A DNA stretch of 64,000 nt from Panulirus ornatus. Its lineage: Eukaryota > Arthropoda > Malacostraca > Decapoda > Palinuridae. The translations under genes were made by a program, and so were the position numbers. Numbering within the stretch: the stretch's first letter is position 1; every line of letters starts with the position of its first letter. Below, in pieces: positions 44,665-60,202 of this stretch. The notes beneath the pieces were generated by a model, which saw only the letters and a program-made list of their open reading frames with translations, searched no databases and was not told the DNA's origin. The DNA lies in contig NC_092265.1 of the NCBI RefSeq assembly GCF_036320965.1, forward strand, positions 5,870,001-5,934,000, given 5' to 3'.

Positions 44665-45051
44665 TTATTACTAAAGATTTATTTATTTATTCATTTTGCT
44701 TTGTCGCTGTCTCTCGCGTTAGCGAGGTAGCACAAGGAAACAGACGAAAGAATGGCCCAACCCATCCACATACACATGTATATACATACACGTCCACACA
44801 CGCAAATATACATACCTATACATCTCAATGTACATATACATATACACACACAAACATATACATATACACACATGTACATAATTCATACTGTCTGCCTTTA
44901 TTTATTCCCATCGCCACCCCGTCACACATGGAATAACAACCCCCTTCCCCCTCATGTGTGCGAGGTACTGCTAGGAAAAGACAACAAAGGCCCCATTCGT
45001 TCACACTCAGTCTCTAGCTGTCATGTAATAATGCACCGAAACCACAGCTCT
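44665..45051 (-). mobile_element. RTE 3'UTR-only insertion
   Basis: From TTTATTTATTTATTC and CGCGTTAGCGAGGTAGCAC through the complete long 3'UTR to CACCGAAACCACAGCTC, where the copy stops before any RT codon. It inserted in the intron between GIT exons 4 and 5. Confidence 0.85.
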
Positions 45052-45822
45052 AAAGATAAAACATCATATAGTAAAAACCTGTTTTTATGGACTTCAGTTT
45101 CAAATGGACCCTTTAAACCCTACCAAGGTAAATTTGAGACCTCATACTAATTTCTGTAAAAATTAATATTGCCAATCTAGTCTATTGAGTTAAGGACCCA
45201 TCAGAGATTTCTCTAATGTAAACTGATGTAATGACTCGTGATTACACAGAGACCTTAGTGATTAGATTTTACTGAGGGCCAGTACCCTCAAAATGTCTGG
45301 ATTCTGAGGATGCCAGATTTTGGAATGCTGGATTTCAGCAATAAAAAATCAGAGCCAATGACTGTTACATGTAAAAGGTTCAAAGTTAACTCCTTTAATT
45401 TCTGGTTATGGAAACTGCAATAAATAACAGGGTAAATGCATGTGATCTGCTGGTATCATCTCTTGGCTACTTTAGTCAATAGAAAAACGATATGTATACA
45501 TGCATGTCAAATGCAAATTGCTAGTGTGTAGTGGTTAGCTGTAGTGTGGCTCCTATTCTTAAATAGTGTAATTTTTCCTTAAAACATGCTGTCTTTGTTA
45601 GGCTGCATTGGCATTAGTTGGAGAGCTTGTTACATAAGCTTTATAAACACAGGCATTAATAGATTAAACCACATCAGTATATAACATGCTATTCACCCTT
45701 CCAGACATTAAGTTCATAAACTAAGAATGATATGAATTTCAGTAACAAGATGTACCATAATTCAGCTAAATCATTTCATAAAGCAACCTTTCAAACATAA
45801 TAATAACACTCCTTATTCCTAC

Positions 45823-46012
45823 CTTGTGATAGTAATTTGGATCAGCCCCTTGAGATAATAAACGTAGAGAGGTTTCAAGGTTAGAAGTTCTAACACTGGA
45901 ATGTAACTGCCGACTAACATCCCCATCATTCCCACTTGGATCATCCCTTGAAGGTCGGTATACAAATGATAGCATCTGATGCTTCGCCCTGATGAAGTCA
46001 GCTTTAGTTGGG
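45823..46012 (-). CDS. GIT: GIT exon 4: end of ArfGAP domain and first ankyrin repeat
   Basis: Encodes residues 108-171. PTKADFIRAKHQMLSFVY closes the ArfGAP domain, and SVRTSNLETSLRLLSQGADP begins the ankyrin region, as in other GIT proteins. The acceptor is TTTCAG and the donor GTAGGA. It joins exon 3 through a split His codon and exon 5 in phase 0. Confidence 0.93.
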
Positions 46013-46782
46013 CTGAAAGAAAGGTTATCACTGTAATGGACATGCAAATGTAAAATGAAGAAGTCAATACATGAAACACAAAAAAATTATAATAAATAAA
46101 TCTCAATTATTTCTCACAAACTTCACCTTTTCTCCTTAACATGTTTCCATTCTTTCTAACACATTCAGACTTTTCTTACACTTGATAACTTTGTTCTAAA
46201 ACACCCTGTTATTCTCAAAATGTAGGTTTCAAATTTCAAAAACCTTTTCTCTCTGAGGCAGTGTTCAGTAATCATGAAAGATGCTCTGCTGTGATTATAC
46301 TGAGGAAACTCTGGGTTAAGATTTTTAAACATCAGTATTTACAATGAAGATGCACTGGCCTTCCTACTTCCTAACCCTTAACTGTCAACTCCCTTGCAGC
46401 AGCAGAATTTCACTTATTTAGAGCCCACCATCAGCCAAATAAAGATTGCTAAAGGGATGAACCAATGACCCATTTGGCCCTTGCCCCAAGCAGCTTACAG
46501 AATTTTCACATTGCAGTCATAAACCAATAAAAGAGTCACAGATGGTAAGAGAAAGGAACACTGACAAAGAAGAGTTGGGAAAGAAATCCAGAATTGTAAA
46601 GAAAAAAAAAAGTAAAAGAAACCAGGAACAAATGCTTATTGGACAACACCTTAGAGAGAGAAAACTTTCGTTTAACTTTCAAAACCTAAATTTCTCTCCT
46701 CAGCAATCTGTCCAACAAGCATTAGGGTATACTCATGTGAAGGAGGGTAAAAAAAAAAAATCCAGGTAGACTAAACACATTA

Positions 46783-47150
46783 GTGGTTCTATACCTTGAT
46801 ATCCTAAATTGAATCTCCTGTGTATGCATGATCCTATAGCTTCTAATGGAAACAATATAAATGAATTAAAATATTGTACTTCACAATCACCCACAAGTTG
46901 TCAAAGAACTGCCCTTTCACTGTGCCAAGCCACATTTGTGGCAGGATGTGGTATGATGTGCTGAACCACAATTGTGGTTCTAAGTTTTTGTAACCTTATT
47001 TGAATTCCAAGCTGAAGCATGATTCTACATCCAGAAATGCCACTAACAACCTTACCACAGCGGGAAATATTCACACATCACAGTCACCCACAAATCATTG
47101 AAGAAAGTGTAATTTCATCATTGTGGCAGGAAGCCACAATTATGCTGCAA
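46783..47150. repeat. Two diverged direct repeats of about 190 bp
   Basis: Both units begin GTGGTTCTA, continue with GAATnnC and GCATGAT, contain CACAnTCACCCACAA and end near GTGnCA...GCCACA. Similarity is patchy, so boundaries are approximate. An 18-base palindrome at 46963-46980 lies at the unit boundary. Confidence 0.4.
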
Positions 47151-47768
47151 CTAATGTATTCAATTTTACAGAGGAAGAAACAATTTCTCTCACCTTACCT
47201 ATTTGCCTTAGGAGTCCTTTATATCTTCTATGGGGCTCCTACAGTGCTCAAGTGCAACAAAAAATTATTTCCTGTACTACCAGTGTATTCTTGATGAAAA
47301 TAAGGATATTTTTTCTTCTACTCATGTACTTAAAGTTCTGTCCGTGTTAATATGTAAATACATAAATAATGTCAATGATACATATGGTATATGTGAAATT
47401 ATGACAGATAAAAAGAATAAGTGTGCAATATGCTTAAGTGCATCCAAAACAAAATCACATATATATAAATGGAAAAAAAATCATAGTCTTACATGAATAA
47501 GGATGATCTATGCCATCATCCAGCCCCAACATCCACTTAACCACCTCCAACACTAGTGTTCTGAGTATTTTGTCTAATTCTATAAGATACTGAAACTAAA
47601 AATAATAATGCTCAGAGGGGTAGCAACATTTCAGAAATCTTGTGCAGTGATAGGGATAATTAGCTATTGGAATACAACATAACACAGAAATGGCCTCATA
47701 AAGGTCTACGATGCAAATGTGATAAAAAGAATATAATCTTTAACAGTAAGTCAAGGGCTTTTACATAC

Positions 47769-47881
47769 TGAACAGGGTCCTTAGACTGAGGCTTGCGTCT
47801 TTCTGTCTTGGCAACACTTGGGTCAAGAAGTGTGTGTTCCCAGATGCTGTTGGCACCACTGCTGTAGAGAGTGTGCACCAT
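47769..47881 (-). CDS. GIT: GIT exon 3: ArfGAP domain, GANSIWEH motif
   Basis: Encodes residues 71-107 plus two bases, beginning MVHTLYSSGANSIWEH, a hallmark of the GIT ArfGAP fold. The distance from the conserved VK of exon 2 to MVH equals that of the mammalian protein, which supports the exon 2/3 join. The donor GTATGT (plus-strand 47763-47768) was chosen because only it gives the phase that exon 4 needs and regenerates a conserved His (DPVH) at the junction. Confidence 0.92.
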
Positions 47882-49575
47882 CTGTGGTACAGAAATATCC
47901 TGACATCATAATGATAAAACTTTATCACAACCCAATTTGTGAAAAAAAAAACAACAACAAAGATTAGTGTGCATTAGCTGCAGTACAAAAATATCCTGAC
48001 ATCACTAAAATCATATTTTCTTTTCCAATCATTTGCTGAGAAAGGAATGTAGGAAAATATAAGTCACAGTTTAGTGGGTCAAGATGATTACAAGACATCT
48101 TTTGGTTGATTTGCGTCTCACTGAAAAAAAATTATACTACCGATAAGCAAAAACAAAAATTGGTCCACACATAAGTGTACCTCAAAATCTACTTCCATAA
48201 GCTATACCTTATTACAAATCAACACAAGTCTAGCTCTACATACTTCTAAGAGCTTTAAAGACTAATTACTTTTTAATTCAATGAGATGAGATAAAAAGGG
48301 GATAGAAACTGCTCATTATACATATATAATAACAGGATTAAAATTATTTTCTACAACTTATCAAATTTCATGCTTGTTACAAACGTCTAATCAAAGAAAT
48401 ATCATATTCCGATCACAAAGAAGTATATGTACAATACTCCTTGCAATGCTACCTTGTAGTGTTGGAACAGCATTAATAAACTGCATACTCAAATCCTGTA
48501 TCAAGGAAAATTTGAACAATAAAACCATGAATGACGAGAATATTTACAAGTGGCTGTAACGACAATGCTTCTGGAAAGACAAGCAGTATCATGGAAAACT
48601 ACAATGTTTATCATGCAGCTAAATAAATAACGGAGGAATTATGGCCATGATAGAAAGAGGCACAGGCTAAAAAAAAAAAAAAAAAAAAAAAACAGTCAGT
48701 TTAAAATCAATCAGTGCTGCTCCTCAGCTACTAAAATCAGCAGCTGATTATAACCAATTACAACTTAAACACTTACAGTAATGCCAGGGTACAAGGAAAA
48801 AAGAATACTACCCACAGAAGGAACCAAACAAAGGATGTTTTTTGAAGGCTTGGGCTGGAGTGTCTGAATGTACATGGTTGCAACCAAAATGAAAAGAATG
48901 GAGAGATAGATACTTTACTTGAACACATGGATACTCTAATTCTAAGCAAATCTAAGTTGTGGGGTAAGTGGGTAGAAGAGTTCAGGAATGTTCAAAGGAT
49001 ATAGCCATGGGTAAAAGAAACAGGAGCAAAGACAAGGCTGGTACTTTAGATAAGGAATGGGGTAAGTCCACTTAAATTTCAAAGAACCACAAACAAGGTT
49101 CATAAGGATTTGAAAGAAAGTAGAGTATAAGAAGTGGGTGATATTCGATGGTTATGTACCAAAAAGCATGAGGGGAAAAAACGAATGTGCATTAAGTGAC
49201 AACTGGAAGATGGGATGTGCACATAGGAAAATGGATGGTAATTGTCAGAATGACAGCATCATTACACCTTTTAACCTGCATAATCACATATAAACTGCTG
49301 TGCTTCCTTAAATGTTTGCACAAATTACCAACACACACACAAAATTAGCAAAAATACAATAAACAAATTCATGCCGGTGCAGTAAATAGGACCACCATGA
49401 AAATGCTCTAAACTGGCAGCCTGAGACAAATGCTGATCACAACAAAGTCTTTTCACTGTTTGAGTGCACAGCTCTGTCACACACACACACAAACACAACA
49501 ACAAAAAAAAACTATATGTATTGTATGTTCTTAGGTGGAAGTGTTGTACTGACAGATTGATTCCAATTGTTTTTC

Positions 49576-49577
<2 letters not shown>
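47882..49577. other. GIT intron 2 (left part), nothing recognised
   Basis: Includes a poly(A) run at about 48670-48692; no coding segment or repeat is recognised. Confidence 0.45.

Positions 49578-49649
<72 letters not shown>
49578..49649. repeat. (GA)n microsatellite
   Basis: 72 bases of pure GA. Confidence 0.97.
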
Positions 49650-49651
<2 letters not shown>

Positions 49652-49724
49652 TTCCACAAAAAAAGCACAAACCAAGGTAATGAATAACCACATCAAACAC
49701 AAATTCTTTTTTTTTTTCTTTTTT

Positions 49725-50708
49725 TTTTTTTGCTTTGTCGCTGTCTCCCGCGTTTGTGAGGTAGCGCAAGGAAACAGACGAAAGAAATGGCCCAACCCAC
49801 CCCCATACACATGTATATACATACGTCCACACACGCAAATATACATACCTACACTGCTTTCCATGGTTTACCCCAGACGCTTCACATGCCTTGATTCAAT
49901 CCACTGACAGCACGTCAGCCCCGGTATACCACATCGCTCCAATTCACTCTATTCCTTGCCCTCCTTTCACCCTCCTGCATGTTCAGGCCCCGATCACACA
50001 AAATCTTTTTCACTCCATCTTTCCACCTCCAATTTGGTCTCCCTCTTCTCCTCGTTCCCTCCACCTCCGACACATATATCCTCTTGGTCAATCTTTCCTC
50101 ACTCATTCTCTCCATGTGCCCAAACCATTTCAAAACACCCTCTTCTGCTCTCTCGACCACGCTCTTTTTATTTCCACACATCTCTCTTACCCTTACGTTA
50201 CTTACTCAATCAAACCACCTCACACCACACATTGTCCTCAAACATCTCATTTCCAGCACATCCATCCTCCTGCGCACAACTCTATCCATAGCCCACGCCT
50301 TGCAACCATACAACATTGCTGGAACCACTATTCCTTCAAACATACCCATTTTTCCTTTCCGAGATAATGTTCTTGACTTCCACACATTCTTCAAGGCTCC
50401 CAGAATTTTTGCCCCCTCCCCCACCCTATGATCCACTTCCGATTCCATGGTTCCATCCGCTGCCAGATCCACTCCCAGATATCTAAAACACTTCACTTCC
50501 TCCAGTTTTTCTCCATTCAAACTCACCTCCCAATTGACTTGACCCTCAACCCTACTGTACCTAATAACCTTGCTCTTATTCACATTTACTCTTAACTTTC
50601 TTCTTTCACACACTTTACCAAACTCAGTCACCAGCTTCTGCAGTTTCTCACATGAATCAGCCACCAGCGCTGTATCATCAGCGAACAACAACTGACTCAC
50701 TTCCCAAA
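49725..50708 (-). mobile_element. RTE copy, short-3'UTR type, 5'-truncated in RT
   Basis: Tail CGTTTGTGAGGTAGCGCAAG, short 3'UTR, then RT C-terminus up to LLFADDTALVADS (frame 50700-50206). One stop splits it from the C-terminal frame 50181-49915. The same early TGA (RG-stop) as at 8025 places it in the same young subfamily. The 5' truncation is at 50708, just downstream of GIT exon 2. Confidence 0.88.
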
Positions 50709-51000
50709 TTCATAATCTACATTACATATTCAGAAACTTAATGGTTAAAAAGATACAGTTCAATACACACATGAACATGATCATGTCCAAACTACTTAAC
50801 CCTTTGGCTACTTAATGAATTTCCAGTTACATTCCTGCATTTAATGGGAATAAAATTAATATAAACATAATTCAAATGTGATGCAACGTCATTAAATTTT
50901 TGCCATCCAAGCCATATACATGAAAGGTAAGGTAGTATGATGCTTCATCCCTAAACGACTAATGTTCATCCCACAATGACTATGATATTTATAAACCTAC

Positions 51001-51134
51001 AGCATGTTGTATAGGATTCCAGGTTCCTTTCTTGAGTGACTTGACTTGAGATATGTGTCTCCCAAGAGACCTGTGCACACTGCAGCACTCATCACATACT
51101 AGTATACCTCGGTTTATGGATGCCCAGCCCGGCT
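51001..51134 (-). CDS. GIT: GIT exon 2: ArfGAP zinc finger and arginine finger
   Basis: Encodes residues 26-70. It reads PGWASINRGILVCDECC, which supplies zinc ligands C39 and C42, then VHRSLGRHIS, where R47 corresponds to the catalytic arginine finger (R39 in mammalian GIT1). The spacing from exon 1 gives exactly C-X2-C-X16-C-X2-C. The acceptor is TTTCAG and the donor GTAGGT, and the exon ends in phase 0. All catalytic features are intact, so GAP activity is expected. Confidence 0.95.
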
Positions 51135-53712
51135 CTGAAAGCAAACAAATAAAAGGCTGACTACATTTACAATCTCATCCTAATAATTATGATAAACATA
51201 ATAATGGATACGAAATAAAACTGATCTACCTTATACATAAATATCCTACACGCCTTACTCTGATACACTGATTTAGGTTTTCCTAACACTAATAAATGAG
51301 CTACAAACAAACCTACCTTCCTCTATTTAATTTCTATTTTTTGCAACAAGTTCCATCAATATATGTTTTTTCAATATAACTTTTACATCAGAAGTCAGTA
51401 TATATTTCCAATAGTTTTCACTATTTGGAGGAGATACTTTGCCTTGAAGTAAAGTACTTGAGAAGTACACAGGGCTTTCAGTATGGGGGAAATTGTAACT
51501 GGTGTGGCAGGTGGAGAATAATAAGAGAAAGGTGAGGTACGATTCAAAGCATTCCATATTAACAAACATGTCAAGAAAGAGATTAAAAAGGTAAAGCTAT
51601 TGACAGAAATCTAGGAATTAAGAGAACCAATCTAACTTCCCTTGACGATGAACAATTATTGTATCTTTATTGCAACTTCAAAAATATGATAGTTATGGTC
51701 CAGTGATTACATCCAGTTTGACAAAGGCTTGCATATGGGATCACATCTCTGGGTGGTATATAGATGCCACACACTTTGGTTCCTACCGACAAGTTGTTCC
51801 CAAATACTTTCTGACACTAGTTCCTACTGATAGTTCATCCCTGAACATCTAAAACCACTTTGCTAAATCTCACTAAACCGAAACTATACCTAATCTAAAT
51901 AATATAACTAAACCTATCTGCCAAATCTAACTCAAAGTGGGCGAGGAAATGTTGGTGAATATTAAGCGACCAACTATTGGCCAACTTGAATACCACAGGT
52001 ACACAAGTTCTTATTCTGCCTTTATTCTTACAGTCTCTGCAGAGGAAACACATATCACATGGTTCATGATCAACATGGGGACTTTACATGTAATCAACAT
52101 GGCTCCAACCACAGTAACGTAACCTTATCTTTTCTAGCTGTTCATTAAGATGCACAAGCTGTTTTATTGTGCCAACCTTTTGCTATGCCACTAACCTCCT
52201 AGATCCCAAACTTGCAGTCTGTGCAATCCAGTTTCAGGGTGCTGTATCTGTCTGTTGCAGTTAAAAGCATTCAAGCAAATGAACTTTCTCCGGAACACAT
52301 TCTTCACCATATAACATTACAAAGAACATGAAAATGATGGTTGCATATTTTGGCTACAACATTCAAAGTTCAGGTGTTTCAACCCCTAGGCAAAGTTAGG
52401 TGAGATTTTCATAGAACCTGCTGATTACTATGAAGTTCATTTATCTTAACCCACATTTCCTGAAATCTTCATATCCCTCCCTACTACTGACTAATTCTTT
52501 TTCCTTTCTTTTACCACCACCAAAGAAAATTCTTCATTCCAAAAATATTTCTTTGGAGTACTTATACTGGCACTTTACCCTAACCAAATGTAACCAATCA
52601 GTTTTCTATAACAGGACTGTATATAATGATCTACAAATTAACATCTACTATGTTCTCTTTACTCAACACCTTCATTAACATCTATGATAAGCAAAGGGTA
52701 CAAGATTACTTTAAGGATAAGAGAATTAACATGATGACTTGTTATGGATAAGAGAATTAACATGATGACTTGCACTGATAAATAATATATACGACAATTT
52801 ATCTTACCTATAGAGAAGCAGGTCTTAGTTTAAAATGTCTCCACACTTAATCTAAATCTTTACAAAGTAAAATCTAAACATTTCAGAATGTCATTTTCAC
52901 CGTAACAGCCTTGACAATAAGATTATAAACCCAGCATCCATAAACACCTAGATACAGTTCATTCATAGGGATACAGAAGACTGCATTCAGTAGGGATGGC
53001 AAAGCATATCTGTAATCCTGTCAGAAACCCATTTGTCTACTTACATTTCGATTCTATTAGCAGTTTATTGTTTTTCTGTATTCATTTTCATTATCTTATG
53101 ATTGCCATTCCAATAATAAAAGGCCATACTTCTGTAGTTTATTCAGAATCACCAAGAGGCATAAATCCGTGCACACTGACTAAGTATCATGAGCCATTAT
53201 GGTCAACGAAATCCCTTATTCTCAATAATCTGAAGCCTAAGGAGATAACACACAAACACTATTCCCTGAAGGATCCACAAGTCCTGGGCTCGTGACATGC
53301 TATCATCAAGATTGTCCAATAAGATTCTTAATGTACTCAGAAAAGCGAAATGCTGCTAAAATGAATAACATTTCAGACAGGAGACTGTCTTTACTATACT
53401 ATCACAGGAATGATTCCCGGGCTGAACTGTATTTCTGTTATTTCTATAAATCTTCCATTATTCAACCTGCAATTCTGAGTTTTGGGAGACCCTTTCAAAC
53501 CTCAATCAATTAATTCTCGTAATTATCTCAAGCAAAGATTTGTTTTGCCACTCAATAACATGAAAAAAATAAAGTATAAGTTTATCATATAAATTACAGT
53601 TCAAAACTTTAAATGACGACAACAGGAAAGTTATTTTAGACTAAATTACCCAAACATTTATAAGGTATACGAGAAGGGAGAGGTTTTAGTGACAACTCAA
53701 GAAAGGTCTTAC
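51135..53712. other. GIT intron 1
   Basis: The 2.6 kb between exons 1 and 2. Apart from a 31-base-period duplication I see no coding segment or known repeat. Confidence 0.55.
52715..52772. repeat. Local 31-bp tandem duplication
   Basis: GGATAAGAGAATTAACATGA and the following TGACTTG occur at 52715 and again at 52746. Confidence 0.9.
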
Positions 53713-53788
53713 CTGGCGCCCCACAGTCTGCACACACATCCTGTGAGGTCCTGGGCTTGGTCCTCGCCCCTCCCCCTACACGAGACAT
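53713..53788 (-). CDS. GIT: GIT exon 1: start codon and first zinc ligands
   Basis: The exon encodes 25 residues plus one base, starting MSRVGGG and ending in CADCGAP, which carries the first two cysteines (C19, C22) of the ArfGAP C-X2-C-X16-C-X2-C zinc finger. The ATG has A at -3. An upstream out-of-frame ATG lies about 20 bases before it. The MSR start and the CADC motif match the start of known GIT proteins, with about eight extra residues between them. The donor is GTAAGA, and the split codon joins exon 2 as GAG. Confidence 0.9.
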
Positions 53789-56876
<3,088 letters not shown>

Positions 56877-56878
56877 AT

Positions 56879-56946
<68 letters not shown>
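56877..56946. repeat. (AT)n microsatellite
   Basis: Lies between the 5' truncation of an RTE copy and the poly(T) end of a SINE. Confidence 0.95.
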
Positions 56947-56961
<15 letters not shown>

Positions 56962-57194
56962 CTTTTTTCATACTATTCGCCATTTCCTGCCTCAGCGAGG
57001 TAGCGTTAAGAACAGAGGACTGGGCCTCTGAGGAAACATCCTCACCCGGCCCCCTTCTCTATTCCTTCCTTTGGAAAGTTAATAAAAAAATGAGAGGGGA
57101 AGATTTCCAGCCCCCCGCTCCCTTCCCTTTTAGTCGCCTTCTACGACACGCAGGGAATACGTGGGAAGTATTCTTTCTCCCCTATCCCCAGGGA
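56947..57194 (-). mobile_element. SINE-like element, full length, minus strand
   Basis: Poly(T) and ATACTATTCGCCATTTCC (3' end), CAGCGAGGTAGCGTTAAG, AACAGAGGACTGGGCC, GGCCCCCTTCTCTATTCCTT, GTCGCCTTCTACGACACGC and TCTCCCCTATCCCCAGGGAT (5' end). It matches the plus-strand copy at 40157-40402 over its whole length. Confidence 0.82.
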
Positions 57195-57211
57195 TAATAT
57201 ATATATATATA
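57195..57211. repeat. (AT)n microsatellite
   Basis: Short AT tract next to the SINE 5' end. Confidence 0.85.
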
Positions 57212-57676
57212 ACACTTCCTCGATCCAACTGAATCTCTTTTTACTGCATGCTCAAGATGATTTTCGCAATACAATTACAGTAATCAGCTGAATACGGCCT
57301 AATAAGACACTGACGGATCATGAACACTGCCTTCCATCTAGTGACACAGCAACGTTCACCAACCGACAGATCACTAATATCACCTTGCCGGAATAAGCCT
57401 CACAGCTGATTTATCACAGACGGGGATGCAATAAGACCCATCTTTTGGCATCGGTTCATTACTGATGAGCTACAACATGATGTAGAGATGAAATTCCCAT
57501 CAATTCCTTAGTCCCAGACCACCTGCCCGCGGCATTCCAGAAATTCCAGACAGGTAGCGCGACAATAGGAATATTCCAGGCCAGAGTGGGAGGGTGGGGG
57601 GAGAGGGAGCAGACTACCACTCCTCTCCCGTCCCATCACCTGGCGCGTGTGTGAGATGCAATCAGGCTTTCAGAAA
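57212..57676. other. Unassigned sequence upstream of GIT
   Basis: Mixed composition, no long frame, no recognised repeat. Confidence 0.4.
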
Positions 57677-57685
57677 CTCTCTCTC

Positions 57686-57748
<63 letters not shown>
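57677..57748. repeat. (CT)n microsatellite
   Basis: About 70 bases of CT with one CACT step near the start. Confidence 0.97.
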
Positions 57749-57752
<4 letters not shown>

Positions 57753-57812
57753 ATGTGGATAAGAAGGGCATGAAGAGTTTCGTCTTAGTATTGCTGAGAT
57801 CAATGGAGGGAT

Positions 57813-57813
<1 letters not shown>

Positions 57814-57870
<57 letters not shown>
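57814..57870. repeat. (GT)n microsatellite
   Basis: 57 bases of pure TG. Confidence 0.97.
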
Positions 57871-57872
<2 letters not shown>

Positions 57873-60151
57873 CAACCGGTTAGTTCGAGGTTAGGGCGGT
57901 CAAGAGGGGTCTGACTCTCCCAAATCTACATAGGGCCTATGGATATATACTGACCAAGAGGGCCCAGGGTGGCCCCTGATAAAAGAAAAATGTACATATT
58001 CACATTTAGTGTCATTTTCCATGTCTAACTTTCACAGTTTAATTCACACATATTACAATTGTCAATTAGTAATATCAAGTGCAAGGCCATTATAGAGTGA
58101 TATCTAAAACCAGGTATGAGAGGAATTACTTGACCCTAATCCATCAAATATCATACAAAAAGGGAAATCTAAGTTCTATTCTTTTTAACTCGCGAATAGA
58201 TTTCACAGGTCATAAAGATACTGTGGCCACGTATTTTCGTCTTAGAAAAATATAAGACCAAATCGTCATAAACAATACATGTTCATTTATATATAAAACT
58301 GTTTCAAAGCATCCGAAACAGCATCCAATAATTATTGGGCCACCGTCAAACCACGTCAACAGAAACCAAACCGTTCGTGGAATTTAAAAAGCGCTTCCAC
58401 CCAATTGTTTATTCAGCGATACATGTCATCACAAATATATCCAAAGATCAAAAATCATTATGAAGATTACATATTCTGGCTTTCTTTAAAAGATATCTAA
58501 CAAGTGAAAACGGCTTATGTGAAATTATATACCTGGGCTTCCTTTGAAATATATTTTCATCGATCTATCAATATTACCATTATTGTCTAAAATTTCCCCA
58601 ATACTTATATTTCTTCCATTTTTAACTATATTTCATATTTCACCCACATTCATATATTTCTGGCATACTGGAAGTGGTGCAGAAAATGGCATGCATAATC
58701 ATTTTCGGTTCCTCTTGTACCACCTATCAAAGAGGCGCTAAACTAACTCGCTACGCCACATCACCTCCATTTAACCACAGATCTCTCCTCCACGAGTTGC
58801 AGTTGGACACCGTAACAGCGGCGAGCCCATCCGACCTCACACAGACCGTCACCAGAACAACCCCATTACAACACTCAGACCATCAGCGGTCTGCGCACTG
58901 TATAATTTAACCTCCAGTTTTGTATTTGTGAGAAGGGCGTCTGTTCAACGTCCCTTTTGAGTTCTACTTTCTCCGTATTTTTATAACTTGCCTGAAATTG
59001 ATTCAAAGAGCCATTAAATCATAATTATCATAAGAATGATCATTCCAGAATCAACATCAAAGTCTCGAAGAATCTTTCTTTCGATGAGAAGATTGAATTT
59101 TCCGGTATCATTTTTTCCCAAAATTATTGGTGAAAGAAAATAATCAAATGATTCTATTATAAAATGTGTTACATCATATAAGCCTTCACGATAGATATGG
59201 CTATTTTTCCTGCTGGAGCGCAAACTCGCATCGTCTACGCGAACAACAGAGGAGACACCCGCTCCCACTCTGTACATCATTCCTGAAATTCCTGCGTGCC
59301 ATTGGAGCGCGAGGGATGCCAAAGTGAACCGTTCCTGTGTGCCGGTGGAGCGCCCAGGACACTAAAGCCCATTGTCCTAGATGGGGTGGTACCATACGTG
59401 GGGCAGGTGGCGCCTGCCAACTCCCCTCTCGACGCGGGTAAGCCCGAGCTCCCACAAGCGCCGCGCGCCTACCTGCCAGCTTACGCCTCAGTACCGCGGA
59501 CCCAAATGTATTGTTGTTTATATATGTTACCATACATGAAGGTAATGCACAGACGTCACAGCTTACACATATGTTCCACATTCATCTTTCCTCCCTGTTT
59601 ACAATGGTGTAACAATTTTCATCCATGATGTGGCAATGATTTTTGGCGATTATATAATTTCGCAGTGGCACGAGATAATAAAAACGAGAAATTTGTGAGG
59701 TTTACATAAAGACTTTCACGCCCATCAAACCCACTACCCCTCCTCAATTCCTGCAGTCTCAAACGAATATCAGAAAGTGGAAAGCACTTCGAAGATCAAG
59801 AGAAAATGTAGAGTTAAATACAGTACCAAGTTCTGTTATACCAAACCCGACCTAACCCCCATCTAGGCAGGTGTTACTTTTGCCAGGACTAAACTGAACG
59901 TTTCTCACCTGATTATGATGGGTATAAGGCTGCCGTAACATACAAGACCTCGTGCCATTGCAGTACCGAGCGAAGGAAAACGTTTCTCGAAATATGATGA
60001 CGCTGACGAACTTCCGCTGAGAGTATTTCAAAGTGAACGAACACTGGGTGTGCAGCAGAGAACGGTTTACCCTACATTTTGCTTTAACGCAATCGATATG
60101 CTTTTGTCAAGCAGACGCTTCTGTGACATGTCCGACACTTTTTGGTGAAAT
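57871..60151. other. Unassigned sequence upstream of GIT
   Basis: Contains a GC/CpG-rich block near 59200-59500 that is open on both strands (frames 59581-59201 and 59296-59628). Neither frame resembles a known protein. Confidence 0.35.
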
Positions 60152-60152
60152 C

Positions 60153-60198
<46 letters not shown>

Positions 60199-60202
60199 TG
60201 TG
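60152..60202. repeat. Poly(T) followed by (GT)n
   Basis: About 34 T and then about eight GT units. Confidence 0.95.

Larger units (their letters stand above)
4643..53788 (-). other. GIT: GIT-family ArfGAP gene locus (5' and middle exons; 3' end outside window)
   Basis: Eleven exon types on the minus strand join in compatible phases into one GIT-like protein: ArfGAP zinc finger (residues about 15-125), ankyrin region (about 130-235), Spa2-homology region (about 225-365), Ser/Thr-rich variable region (377-555) and coiled coil (556-664). GIT proteins are GTPase-activating proteins for Arf GTPases and scaffolds that bind PIX and paxillin at focal adhesions and synapses. The paxillin-binding C-terminal region is not found, so it should lie left of position 1. 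The introns are loaded with retrotransposons. The two coiled-coil exons occur three times because of a tandem duplication. Exon boundaries come from canonical GT/AG sites and frame continuity, without transcript support. Confidence 0.93.

Noticed and set aside
46542..46769. Lys-rich plus-strand frame of 75 residues
   Set aside because: Low-complexity intronic sequence on the strand opposite GIT, no family resemblance.
47696..47768. Extension of GIT exon 3 past GTATGT
   Set aside because: Reading on, or using the later GTAAAA site, gives a phase that does not join exon 4 and loses the conserved DPVHPTKADF join.
57647..57871. Frame through (CT)n and (GT)n encoding Leu-Ser and Val-Cys repeats
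   Set aside because: It is microsatellite sequence, not a protein.
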